Shown in pieces: positions 17,198 through 25,239 of a DNA stretch of 53,654 bases; the stretch's first letter is position 1, and each line of letters opens with the position of its first letter. Made by a program: the position numbers and the translations under genes. The notes beneath the pieces were generated by a model. The model made no database searches. It saw only the letters and a list, made by a program, of their open reading frames with translations, and was not told the origin of the DNA. This DNA is from an uncultured Peptostreptococcaceae bacterium (GTDB taxonomy: Bacteria > Bacillota > Clostridia > Peptostreptococcales > Anaerovoracaceae): assembly GCA_910588185.1 (NCBI GenBank), contig CAJUQR010000004.1, positions 90,286 to 143,939 of the forward strand, written 5' to 3'.

Positions 17198-17971
17198 ATG
17201 GCGAACAAAGTTGAAATATGCGGTGTAGATACTGCAAAATTACCTCTGTACAAAGAAGCAGAAATGACAGAGATGTTAAAACAAATAAAGGATGGAGACA
17301 CTTCAATCAGAGAAAAGTTTATCAACGGCAATTTAAGGCTGGTTCTCAGTGTAATTCAGAGATTCAGCAATAGGGGAGAAAATCCTGATGACTTGTTTCA
17401 GGTTGGATGCATAGGTCTCATTAAAGCGCTTGATAACTTTGACTTACGTCATGGCGTAAAGTTCTCGACTTATGCAGTGCCGATGATAATAGGCGAAGTA
17501 AGACGATATTTAAGAGATAACAATTCTATCAGAGTTTCAAGGTCTTTAAGAGATCTGGCATATAAAGCTCTTCAGACAAAAGAAGCACTTTCAAGGGATT
17601 TGCAGAAAGAACCTTCAGTCAGCGAAATAGCCAAGGCGATGGAGGTAAACAGAGAGGAAGTAGTTATGGCTCTCGAGTCGATTCAGGAACCGGTGTCGTT
17701 GTTTGAACCGGTATTCCACGATGACGGAGATGCAATATATGTTATGGACCAAGTATCAGACACTAAAAATACTGATACAAAATGGATTGAGAATATTTCG
17801 CTTTCGGAAGCAATGGACAAGCTTAGTCCAAGAGAAAAGCATATTCTAAATATAAGGTTTTTTGAGGGAAAGACGCAAATGGAAGTTGCCAATGAGATAG
17901 GGATTTCTCAGGCACAGGTGAGTAGACTGGAGAAAAATGCACTGTCTGCAATGAAAAAAGAGCTGGTGTAA
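17198..17971 (+). CDS. sigG: RNA polymerase sporulation sigma factor sigma-G
   Basis: The 257-residue protein is the late forespore sigma factor. The start MANKVEICGVDTAKLPLY aligns with the conserved sigma-G N-terminus, so ATG 17198 is preferred to a TTG four codons upstream. Region 2 (DDLFQVGCIGLIKALDNF), region 3 (SVSEIAKAMEVNREEV) and region 4 (GISQAQVSRLEKNAL) are complete. The 97 bases between sigE and sigG could hold a forespore promoter, but I could not define one. A strong terminator follows. Confidence 0.97.
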   Translation: MANKVEICGVDTAKLPLYKEAEMTEMLKQIKDGDTSIREKFINGNLRLVLSVIQRFSNRGENPDDLFQVGCIGLIKALDNFDLRHGVKFSTYAVPMIIGEVRRYLRDNNSIRVSRSLRDLAYKALQTKEALSRDLQKEPSVSEIAKAMEVNREEVVMALESIQEPVSLFEPVFHDDGDAIYVMDQVSDTKNTDTKWIENISLSEAMDKLSPREKHILNIRFFEGKTQMEVANEIGISQAQVSRLEKNALSAMKKELV

Positions 17972-18317
17972 AAAATATATAAGACCGCATCTTATAACAT
18001 GTAAGATGCGGCTTTTTTATTGTGGTATTGCAAAACCCGATTATTTTTTGATTGAGTATTATAAAGTTGCCTAGTTGACAAAATTTTTAAATTTGACAAA
18101 AAAAGTCAAAAAATATGTTTTTTAGTATAGTTTAAGTGTGAATTTTCGAATAGTGGTGACAAAATCTAATGATTTTTCTCACTTTTTTCAAATAAAATGG
18201 CATTTTGTTGACTATTTGGCTTTATTTATTTGAGTTTTTTCAATTTGACATATTGCGTATAGTAGATTAAAATGACAATAAATTTTTATGCAAAAATCAC
18301 AGAAAAGGATAATAATT
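17972..18317 (+). promoter_or_regulatory. Leader region with Spo0A-box-like sites and sigma-A promoter
   Basis: This 346-base AT-rich gap holds the sigG terminator, then several TGACAAA-type sequences. TTTGACAAA at 18092-18100 is a perfect reverse-strand 0A box, and GTTGACAAA at 18074-18082 has one mismatch. A sigma-A promoter (TTGACA 18245-18250, 17 bases, TAAAAT 18268-18273) lies at the downstream end. AT-richness raises the chance of random matches, so the 0A boxes are tentative. Confidence 0.5.
17985..18018 (+). terminator. Terminator after sigG
   Basis: A perfect 10-bp stem (CCGCATCTTA with TAAGATGCGG) is followed by C and a T6 run. Confidence 0.92.
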
Positions 18318-18746
18318 ATGCACAAAAGAGACGTCAAGATAATAATAAAAATCGCGCTAGTTACAGTATACATACTTTTTCTTTTAAACCCTCTTTGCCC
18401 TCAGTTTGACGTATTTGAAAGCAAGTGGGTTTTGATGATTCCAATAGAGTCATGGTGTGAGATACTGGCATTTCAGATAATGGGCTGGCTCATGGGCGCC
18501 GTTGTCAATGAATTTATATACACAAAAATAAAAGTTAACGGAATCGTTTTAACTGTTATATTTGTATTTTTATTGGCGATGACTTTTTCTCTCCCTCTAT
18601 GCTATTGGACAAATGCCATATGGCCTATCATGACCATCGAATATGCAAAATATTTTGACATATTGCTTGGAATCGTGGTCGCAGTTTTAATTAAACAGAA
18701 GTTTTTTATCAAGCGGGATTTACAGGAGCCAGAGCTGGACTCGTAA
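18318..18746 (+). CDS. Small multi-pass membrane protein, unknown function
   Basis: I do not recognise this 142-residue protein. It has about four hydrophobic segments (near residues 8-26, 45-65, 74-95 and 110-125) with a basic N-terminus and an acidic C-terminal tail. The ATG at 18318 has AAAAGGA eight bases upstream; an ATG ten codons earlier lacks a ribosome site. It stands alone between sigG and the NifU-like gene, with a sigma-A promoter and Spo0A-box-like sequences upstream and a terminator after it. A sporulation link is only suggested by position. Confidence 0.75.
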   Translation: MHKRDVKIIIKIALVTVYILFLLNPLCPQFDVFESKWVLMIPIESWCEILAFQIMGWLMGAVVNEFIYTKIKVNGIVLTVIFVFLLAMTFSLPLCYWTNAIWPIMTIEYAKYFDILLGIVVAVLIKQKFFIKRDLQEPELDS

Positions 18747-18768
18747 AGAAGAGAATATTTATTAGAAA

Positions 18769-18803
18769 AAGCGGATGTGATTTTCCACATCCGCTTAGTT
18801 TTT
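18769..18803 (+). terminator. Terminator after small membrane protein gene
   Basis: An 11-bp stem (AAGCGGATGTG with CACATCCGCTT) is followed by AGTTTTT. Confidence 0.85.
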
Positions 18804-18880
18804 CCATTGAAATTTAAAAAAAAATGTGCTTAAATAATATTTGTAGAAAGTAATTTAAAAAGCATATTTTAGGAGGAAAG

Positions 18881-19573
18881 ATGATATACACAAGAGAAGT
18901 AGAGAATATGTGTCCTGTCAATAAAGGTGCTTATCACGGGCCAGCGCCGATTCCACAGGAAGGAAAATGGGTCCAGGTAAAAGAAGTATCAGATGTTTCC
19001 GGTCTAACTCATGGCGTCGGTTGGTGTGCTCCTCAGCAGGGCGCATGTAAGCTCACCCTTAATGTTAAGAACGGAATAATCGAAGAAGCGTTGATTGAGA
19101 CTTTGGGATGTTCAGGCATGACTCATTCAGCAGCTATGGCAGGTGAGATTTTAATCGGCAAAACTCTCCTTGAGGCCCTTAATACGGACCTTGTATGCGA
19201 TGCAATAAATACAGCTATGAGGGAATTGTTCCTTCAGATTGTATATGGACGCAGCCAGTCTGCATTTTCAGAAGGAGGACTTGCCATAGGAGCAGGTCTT
19301 GAAGACCTGGGAAAAGGAACAAGGAGCCAGGTTGGAACCATCTATTCCACTAAGGCAAAGGGACCTAGATATCTTGAACTTGCCGAAGGATATATTGCAG
19401 AAGTTGGACTTGATGAAGAGGATAATATAATAGGATATAAATATATAAATGTCGGAAAGATGATGGATGGCATAAAAGGCGGCATGGATCCGATGGAGGC
19501 CATAGAAAAGGCCAGCGGAACATACGGAAGATTTGATGAAGCGGTCAAGAAGATTGATCCGCGTCAGGAATAG
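18881..19573 (+). CDS. NifU-like iron-sulfur scaffold protein
   Basis: The 230-residue protein resembles the NifU/IscU N-terminal scaffold fold, with cysteines in WCAPQQGACKL, LGCSGMTHSAA and VCDAINTAM. It belongs to the clostridial family usually annotated as an iron-sulfur assembly scaffold and found next to the GGGtGRT protein, as here 11 bases downstream. AGGAGG precedes the ATG. A possible promoter (TTGAAA at 18807-18812 and TAAATA at 18831-18836) lies upstream. The exact role of this pair is not established; cluster transfer to a partner enzyme is the usual guess. Confidence 0.85.
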   Translation: MIYTREVENMCPVNKGAYHGPAPIPQEGKWVQVKEVSDVSGLTHGVGWCAPQQGACKLTLNVKNGIIEEALIETLGCSGMTHSAAMAGEILIGKTLLEALNTDLVCDAINTAMRELFLQIVYGRSQSAFSEGGLAIGAGLEDLGKGTRSQVGTIYSTKAKGPRYLELAEGYIAEVGLDEEDNIIGYKYINVGKMMDGIKGGMDPMEAIEKASGTYGRFDEAVKKIDPRQE

Positions 19574-19584
19574 GAGGCAAGGTC

Positions 19585-20583
19585 ATGATTACATTTGAAA
19601 ATTATGAGAGAAAAATTGATAAGATTTTGGCTGTCCTTGCCAAATATGATATAAAAGATTTGGAAGAAGCTCATGAGATTTGCAAAAAAGCTGGTTTCGA
19701 TCCTTATGAAATAGTAAAAGGAATACAGCCTATATGCTTTGAAGATGCTTGCTGGGCATATACTGCCGGTGCTGCTATCGCAATAAAGAAAGGCTGCAAA
19801 AATGCGGCTGATGCTGCCGAAGCAATAGGCGAGGGACTTCAGGGATTCTGCCTTTCCGGTTCTGTGGCAGAGGACAGAAAGGTTGGTTTAGGTCATGGAA
19901 ATTTGGCAGCTATGCTTTTAAGAGAAGAGACGGATTGCTTTGCTTTCCTTGCAGGTCATGAATCTTTTGCAGCAGCAGAAGGCGCCATAGGAATAGCAAA
20001 ATCAGCAAATAAAATTCGTAAAAAACCTCTCCGTGTAATTTTGAATGGATTGGGAAAAGACGCAGCTCAGATAATTTCAAGAATTAACGGCTTCACATAT
20101 GTTCAGACTCAGTTTGATTATGCTACAGGTGAAGTTGCTGTAGTAAAAGAGATACCTTATTCAAAGAGCGAGCGTTCAAATGTTCGCTGTTATGGTGCGG
20201 ATGATGTACGTGAAGGTGTTGCTATTATGCATATGGAAAAGGTAGATGTTTCTATTACGGGCAATTCTACCAACCCTACAAGATTCCAGCATCCTGTGGC
20301 AGGAACATATAAAAAAGAATGCATTGAACAAGGCAAAAAGTATTTTTCCGTGGCGTCCGGAGGAGGTACGGGAAGAACTCTTCACCCTGATAATATGGCG
20401 GCAGGACCTGCTTCTTACGGCATGACTGACACTATGGGAAGAATGCATTCAGATGCTCAGTTTGCAGGATCTTCATCAGTGCCTGCACATGTGGCAATGA
20501 TGGGATTCATTGGCGCAGGCAACAACCCAATGGTTGGAATGACTGTAGCAGTTGCTGTGGCAGTTGAAGAAAGCACAAAATAG
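19585..20583 (+). CDS. GGGtGRT protein
   Basis: The 332-residue protein carries the motif SGGGTGRTLHPDNMAAGPASYG near residues 253-274 that gives the family its name, together with Gly/Ala-rich helices (GLGHGNLAAMLL, HESFAAAEGAIG). It is found with the NifU-like scaffold in anaerobes and is predicted to bind a cluster or a phosphate-containing ligand; its activity is not known. AGGAGG lies before the ATG. A terminator follows directly, so the two genes form a closed operon. Confidence 0.9.
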   Translation: MITFENYERKIDKILAVLAKYDIKDLEEAHEICKKAGFDPYEIVKGIQPICFEDACWAYTAGAAIAIKKGCKNAADAAEAIGEGLQGFCLSGSVAEDRKVGLGHGNLAAMLLREETDCFAFLAGHESFAAAEGAIGIAKSANKIRKKPLRVILNGLGKDAAQIISRINGFTYVQTQFDYATGEVAVVKEIPYSKSERSNVRCYGADDVREGVAIMHMEKVDVSITGNSTNPTRFQHPVAGTYKKECIEQGKKYFSVASGGGTGRTLHPDNMAAGPASYGMTDTMGRMHSDAQFAGSSSVPAHVAMMGFIGAGNNPMVGMTVAVAVAVEESTK

Positions 20584-20598
20584 ATATACTATATTATG

Positions 20599-20626
20599 AG
20601 CCCCTGGCGTTGCTGGGGGCTTTTTA
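20599..20626 (+). terminator. Terminator after GGGtGRT gene
   Basis: AGCCCC pairs with GGGGCT across a 12-base loop and is followed by TTTTTAT. Confidence 0.85.
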
Positions 20627-20632
20627 TATTAT

Positions 20633-20730
20633 GGGGTTGTAAGCCCGGTCGAGGGAGTGAAGCGCTCAAGACAATGAACTACCCGTTTTACGGGTGAAAG
20701 CGATTAACTGTTGCATTTTATAAGTAGTGT
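20633..20730. other. Non-coding stretch with short hairpins, possible IS200/IS605 end remnant
   Basis: This segment contains GGGGTT-GTAAGCCC, GAG...GCTC and a clear ACCCG-TTTTA-CGGGT hairpin (20681-20695) in close order. The layout recalls the terminal hairpins of IS200/IS605-type elements, but no tnpA or tnpB coding sequence is present. The identification is from memory and weak. Confidence 0.3.
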
Positions 20731-20735
20731 TTCGC

Positions 20736-20983
20736 TCAAACCCCGAAAAAACCGTAATTTTCAAGCAATTTGCAGGGTTAGCCCCCGAAAAACATGTTTA
20801 AATAATGGATTTTGCAGGGTTAAATTTTCCGGAATTTTATAAAATGTGTACCATATAAAGCATCTGACGAGAAAAAAGGTGATTTTATCGAATTTCCTAC
20901 CCTGCAAATTTAACAAAAAAGTAAGGAGTTTCGGGGTCAAACCCTGGGTAATGCCAGAAAAAAGCTAAAATTTCGGGGTTTGA
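20736..20983. repeat. Imperfect 250-bp palindrome (MITE-like element)
   Basis: Two arms carry the same motif series in opposite orientation. TCAAACCCCGAAA at 20736-20748 matches its complement at 20971-20983. GGGTT-AG-CCCCGAAA (ending 20790) matches the block at 20929-20946. TTTTGCAGGGT (20810-20820) matches ACCCTGCAAA (about 20899-20908), and GGAATTTTATAAAAT (20831-20845) matches ATTTTATCGAATTTCC near the centre. No coding capacity is seen. It may be a non-autonomous mobile element or a long hairpin RNA. Confidence 0.6.
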
Positions 20984-21167
20984 CCTGATACTTAGTGAAA
21001 AAAACATGCTCTGAATATTATATAAGTACAAAGAGATAGTTCATATTTGTTTTTATCGTACTTTTTGAGATGAGTCTAATATTTACAGGTCTATTACATA
21101 AAGGACATAGTAATTACACAAAATAAAGTTAGAATTCAATCGTTAATTTTAAAACACGCTATAAAGC

Positions 21168-21196
21168 TTGATTTCTCTTATTTCCAATGGTATAAT
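21168..21196 (+). promoter_or_regulatory. Possible sigma-A promoter before the tandem hairpin units
   Basis: TTGATT at 21168-21173 and TATAAT at 21191-21196 are 17 bases apart. The TATAAT is also the first six bases of repeat unit 1, so initiation would fall inside that unit. Confidence 0.5.
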
Positions 21197-21460
21197 GAAC
21201 GCACGATTATATTTGCAGCTTTGCTGCAAAGAAGCGTTCATTGAAACATGACGATATATTCTTGCTGTCATGTTATAATGATTGCTAAGATTTAAGTATA
21301 TCGGCGTTGCCGGAAGGTAGCAATCATTGAAACCCAGCAATATATACTTACAGCTGGCTTATAATGAACGCACGATTATATTTTACAGCTTCGCTGCAAA
21401 GCAGTGTTGCCGTAAGGAAGCAGTCACTAAGACATGATTATATATTATTATAGTTATGTT
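21191..21460 (+). repeat. Three tandem double-hairpin units upstream of the BMP gene
   Basis: Units begin at 21191, 21274 and 21360, each with TATAATG. Unit 1 has an outer stem AATGAACGC (21194-21202) with GCGTTCATT (21234-21242) around an inner TTTGCAGC-TTT-GCTGCAAA, then ATTGAAAC and a second hairpin ACATGAC (21246-21252) with GTCATGT (21267-21273). Unit 2 has different bases but the same plan: AATGATTGCTA (21277-21287) with TAGCAATCATT (21318-21328), inner CGGC-GTT-GCCG, then CCAGC with GCTGG. Unit 3 joins a unit-1-like left half to a unit-2-like right half and is less well paired. The compensating changes between units 1 and 2 support conserved RNA structure. It matches no riboswitch class I know. 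Confidence 0.65.
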
Positions 21461-21507
21461 AGAGGTAAAGGCATTAATAATTTTGTTTTCAATCACGGAG
21501 GAAGAAA

Positions 21508-22518
21508 ATGAAGAGAGCAGTTTCAGTTTTATTAGTTTTTATAATGATTTTTTCTGTATTCACATTGGCAGGATGCAAAGACAAAGAGGGTGAAGATGAA
21601 CAGATAACAGTATGTGTTGTAGTATCTTCTGCATTTGGCGATAAATCATTTAACGACTCAGCTAAAGAAGGCGCGGACAAGCTTGCCAAAGATTATGGCG
21701 TTAAGGTAACTACCATTGAGTGTCAGGAAGAAGCTTATAAGCAGAAGATGATACAGGCAGCAGAAGAATCTGACATAGTAGTTCCTGTGGGCTGGCAGTT
21801 CCATGAAATCGGAGAAGTAGCGAAAGAATACCCTGATACTAAGTTTATATGGGTGGACAATGTTGCAGATGGAATTGAAGATCTTCCTAATGTACTTTGC
21901 ATTATGTATGCTCAGAATGAAGGTTCTTTCCTAGCAGGATATATTGCTGCAAACATGTCAAAGAATGACGTTGTAGGTGCAGTAGGCGGAGAAGACAGCG
22001 GCACTATCAATGACTTCCTTGTTGGATATGAACAGGGAGCTAAGTATGCAAATCCTGATGTTAAGGTAGTTAAGAATTATGCTAACACATACGAAGATCC
22101 TGCAAAGGGTAAGGAATGTGCTCTTGCTCTTAACGGTCAGGGCGCAGATGTTGTGTTCCAGGTAGCAGGCAATACAGGAAATGGAGTATTTGCAGCTGCT
22201 AAAGAAGCAGGTTTTTATGCAATCGGCGTAGACCAAGATCAGAAGATTTCAGCTGCTGAATACGATGAACAAATTATTTGTTCAATGAAAAAAGAAGTAG
22301 GCAATTCAATTTATGATACTATCAAGGCTTTCATTGAGAATGAAACATGGGAAGGCGGAAGAGTATGGACTGCTGACATGTCAAGTGGCTATGTATCAAT
22401 AGCTTATGGTAATGATGATTCAACTCAGCAGGTTAATGATAAATTAAAAGCTAAAGTAGAAGAAATCGCAGCAAAAATTGTTGCAGGTGAAATCAAAGTA
22501 GAAACTACGAGACAGTAA
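21508..22518 (+). CDS. BMP family nucleoside-binding lipoprotein
   Basis: The 336-residue protein is the substrate-binding component of an ABC importer of the BMP/PnrA/YufN type, which bind purine nucleosides. The lipobox LAGC gives a lipidated Cys23. The BMP fold follows, with FNDSAKEGA near the first domain and IGVDQDQ and YDTIKAF in the second. GGAGG precedes the ATG. Three ABC genes follow in order. A stem with a short T-run lies after the stop and probably reduces read-through, giving more binding protein than transporter. The tandem hairpin region sits in its leader. Confidence 0.93.
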   Translation: MKRAVSVLLVFIMIFSVFTLAGCKDKEGEDEQITVCVVVSSAFGDKSFNDSAKEGADKLAKDYGVKVTTIECQEEAYKQKMIQAAEESDIVVPVGWQFHEIGEVAKEYPDTKFIWVDNVADGIEDLPNVLCIMYAQNEGSFLAGYIAANMSKNDVVGAVGGEDSGTINDFLVGYEQGAKYANPDVKVVKNYANTYEDPAKGKECALALNGQGADVVFQVAGNTGNGVFAAAKEAGFYAIGVDQDQKISAAEYDEQIICSMKKEVGNSIYDTIKAFIENETWEGGRVWTADMSSGYVSIAYGNDDSTQQVNDKLKAKVEEIAAKIVAGEIKVETTRQ

Positions 22519-22541
22519 TCTAAAAAATATTTCGCTTATTG

Positions 22542-22571
22542 GGCGTAGCGTTAAATGCGCTACGCCATTTT
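22542..22571 (+). terminator. Intra-operon stem-loop after BMP gene
   Basis: A perfect 9-bp stem (GGCGTAGCG with CGCTACGCC) with a 7-base loop is followed by ATTTTT. Given the downstream transporter genes it is likely a partial terminator. Confidence 0.75.
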
Positions 22572-22601
22572 TAATAAGTCACCTGAAGTGAGGTAAAAAA
22601 A

Positions 22602-24149
22602 TTGCAGGATTCAATTGTAAAATTTGAAAATATATCTATGCAATTCCCTGGCGTTTTAGCCAATGATAAGGTTTCCTTTGAAATTAAAAAGGGCGAGGTG
22701 TTTGCTCTTGTAGGAGAAAACGGTGCAGGAAAGAGCACATTGATGAATATTCTGTACGGCCTTAATACACCTACAGATGGAAACGTTTATATTAAGGGAG
22801 AAAAGATAGAGAAGTTTAAACCTATAGAGGCGATTAAGAAAGGCGTAGGAATGGTGCATCAGCATTTTATGCTGGTACCTTCTTTTACTGTTGCTCAGAA
22901 TATAGTTATGAGCAAAGAGCCCAGAAAGATGAAATTTTTCTGCGATTTAAAAAAAGCAGAGAGAGAAGTAAAATCACTTTCTGAGGATTATGGGCTGACT
23001 GTAGATCCAAAAGCTACAGTAGGAGAGATAAGCGTAGGTCTTCAGCAGAGAGTAGAGATATTAAAGACACTTTACAGGGGAGCTGACATATTGATATTGG
23101 ACGAGCCTACAGCGGTGCTTACTCCACAGGAAACAAACGAGCTTTTTGGCGTTATAAGAAAGATTGTCAAAGAGAAAGAGATGACCATAATTATAATAAC
23201 CCATAAGCTCTATGAAGTTATGGCGATTTCCGACAGAGTGGGGGTTATGCGCCAGGGCAGACTTGTAGGAGTAGAAGAAACTAAGAACGTAAATGAGAGA
23301 ACTCTGGCATCTATGATGGTTGGAAGAGAAGTCTTGTTCGATGAAATAGAAAAAACAGGTCAGCCCGGTGATGTGCTTATTGAGACAAATAATCTGCATG
23401 TGGCAGATAACAGAGGTCTTATGGCAGTAAAGGGTGTTTCTCTCAGTATTAGAGCAGGTGAGATACTGGGAATAGCGGCTATAGAAGGAAATGGTCAAAG
23501 TGAACTGCTTGAGGCTATAACAGGTATGAGATCCATAGTTAAAGGTTCTTTCAGTATACAGGGAAAAGAAGCAATGGGCAAAGATCCGGGTCAGATAAGG
23601 GACATGGGGCTTGCGCATATACCTGAAGATAGGATTGCCACCGGAGTGGCGATGCCTTCGACTATAACCGAGAACCTTATAATAGGAAAAGAAAGAAACA
23701 GAGAGTTTGCTGCAAAAGGAATTCATCTTAAAAACTCCAGCATAGTCAGATATGCGCAGGATTTGTTTGAAAAATTTGATTTGCGAGGTGCAGGTGTAGA
23801 AACAACTGTAGGTTCACTTTCCGGCGGTAATATGCAAAAGGTGGTTGTAGCAAGAGAATTTTCTCTTGAAACTCCTGTTCTTATAATAGCCCAGCCGACG
23901 AGGGGAGTAGATGTAGGAGCAATAGAGTTCATACATAAACAAATCATAGAGAAAAGAAATGCGGGCTGTGCTATATTGCTTGTCAGCGCTGATTTGGATG
24001 AGGTTTTCAGACTTAGTGACAGGATTATAACCATGTATGAAGGTAAGATTACAGGCGAGTTTAAGTCAGGAGAAATAGACAAAAGCAGAATAAGTTATTA
24101 TATGACAGGTGCTAGAAACGAAAGCGCAGGAGGTGGAAGTGATGAATAA
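22602..24149 (+). CDS. Nucleoside ABC transporter, double ATPase subunit
   Basis: The 515-residue protein contains two ABC domains in one chain, as in YufO/NupA and sugar importers. The first has Walker A GENGAGKST (about 39-47), signature VGLQQRVEI and Walker B LILDEPTAVL. The second has a degenerate Walker A (IEGNGQSE), signature LSGGNMQKVV near 406 and a Walker B region IIAQPTRGVD lacking the usual Asp-Glu, typical of this family. It starts with TTG at 22602, with GTGAGGT upstream; no better start is available. It overlaps the next gene by 8 bases. Confidence 0.94.
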   Translation: MQDSIVKFENISMQFPGVLANDKVSFEIKKGEVFALVGENGAGKSTLMNILYGLNTPTDGNVYIKGEKIEKFKPIEAIKKGVGMVHQHFMLVPSFTVAQNIVMSKEPRKMKFFCDLKKAEREVKSLSEDYGLTVDPKATVGEISVGLQQRVEILKTLYRGADILILDEPTAVLTPQETNELFGVIRKIVKEKEMTIIIITHKLYEVMAISDRVGVMRQGRLVGVEETKNVNERTLASMMVGREVLFDEIEKTGQPGDVLIETNNLHVADNRGLMAVKGVSLSIRAGEILGIAAIEGNGQSELLEAITGMRSIVKGSFSIQGKEAMGKDPGQIRDMGLAHIPEDRIATGVAMPSTITENLIIGKERNREFAAKGIHLKNSSIVRYAQDLFEKFDLRGAGVETTVGSLSGGNMQKVVVAREFSLETPVLIIAQPTRGVDVGAIEFIHKQIIEKRNAGCAILLVSADLDEVFRLSDRIITMYEGKITGEFKSGEIDKSRISYYMTGARNESAGGGSDE

Positions 24150-25239
24150 GATTACAGAATCTTTTCTAAAAAATAGATCTTATCTGCTTTCGCTGGTGCT
24201 GAGCATACTTGTGGCTCTAATAATAGGCGGAATTTTGATGGCTGTTACAGGATATAATCCGTTTGCGGCATATGGGGCTATGATTAAAGGAGTTTTTGGT
24301 TCTCTGCGAGTATTTGGAAATACTTTGGCAAAGATGTTGACATTATGCCTTACAGGCCTTGCAATGGCAATATGCGCTAAAGCAGGGTTGTTTAATGTAG
24401 GTGGTGAAGGACAGCTTTATTTTGGAGGCCTGGCAGCTACAATGACAGGAGTGTGTTTGCAGGGAGCGCCTCCTATAATAGCAGTTCCTCTTGCATTTGT
24501 TTCAGCGGCAGTTGTCGGAGGATTTTATGCGTGGATACCGGCTGTTCTCAAAGTCAAACTTAGAGTAAGCGAAGTAATAACTACTATAATGCTTAATTCT
24601 GTCGCTATATATGTGTGTACATATTTGGTAAACAGCAACGGACCTTTGGCTACCAGTGATAAAGGTGTTTTAGGCGGCAGTGATGCCGTACCGGAAGAAT
24701 TTAGGTTTTTACATTTGATATCTACGTCAAATTTGAGCACGGCTTTGATATATAGTGCTGTTATAGCTTTTTTATGTTGGTATCTTATGCAGAAAACCAG
24801 TATAGGACTTGAAATGAAAGTCACAGGAGAAAATGAAAGATTTTCATTTTTCTCAGGATTGCCTAAGGACAAGCTGATGATATGGTCTATGGTTGCATCA
24901 GGTGTAATATGCGGTCTTGTGGGTATGTTTGAGGTTTATGGGTATCAAAACAGATTCCAAGGGACCATAAGCAACGAGTTTTATTATGATGGTATGTTGG
25001 TTGCAATGATAATGAATTATAATCCTATAGGAATTATAATAATGAGTTTTTTCTTTGCAGCGATAGATATAGGAGCCGGTGCAATGGAGTTTTCTACAGG
25101 AGTGGCTGGTGAAATATCAGATATTATCTTTGCTATAATAATATTCCTTATGGCTGCACAAAATGGAATTTTACAGGCAATTACCAAAAGAACTACTCAG
25201 AGAAAAGCCAGAGAGCAAATGAGAAAGGAGGGCAATTAA
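24142..25239 (+). CDS. Nucleoside ABC transporter permease 1
   Basis: The 365-residue protein is a BPD-type-2 inner membrane permease of the YufP/NupB class with about nine hydrophobic segments. The family motif FNVGGEGQLYFGGL is present near residue 96. AGGAGGTGG lies just before the ATG at 24142, inside the end of the ATPase gene, so the two are translationally coupled. It forms a heterodimer with the next gene product. Confidence 0.93.
   Translation: MNKITESFLKNRSYLLSLVLSILVALIIGGILMAVTGYNPFAAYGAMIKGVFGSLRVFGNTLAKMLTLCLTGLAMAICAKAGLFNVGGEGQLYFGGLAATMTGVCLQGAPPIIAVPLAFVSAAVVGGFYAWIPAVLKVKLRVSEVITTIMLNSVAIYVCTYLVNSNGPLATSDKGVLGGSDAVPEEFRFLHLISTSNLSTALIYSAVIAFLCWYLMQKTSIGLEMKVTGENERFSFFSGLPKDKLMIWSMVASGVICGLVGMFEVYGYQNRFQGTISNEFYYDGMLVAMIMNYNPIGIIIMSFFFAAIDIGAGAMEFSTGVAGEISDIIFAIIIFLMAAQNGILQAITKRTTQRKAREQMRKEGN

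Noticed and set aside
21191..21460. Purine or other known riboswitch before the nucleoside importer
   Set aside because: None of the conserved purine-riboswitch core (such as TATA...AGTTTCTACC...GACTATA) is present; the structure is a tandem hairpin array instead.
23061..23726. Open frame of 221 codons on the minus strand inside the ABC ATPase gene
   Set aside because: Low-complexity composition, no ribosome site, and complete overlap with conserved ATPase motifs mark it as a shadow.
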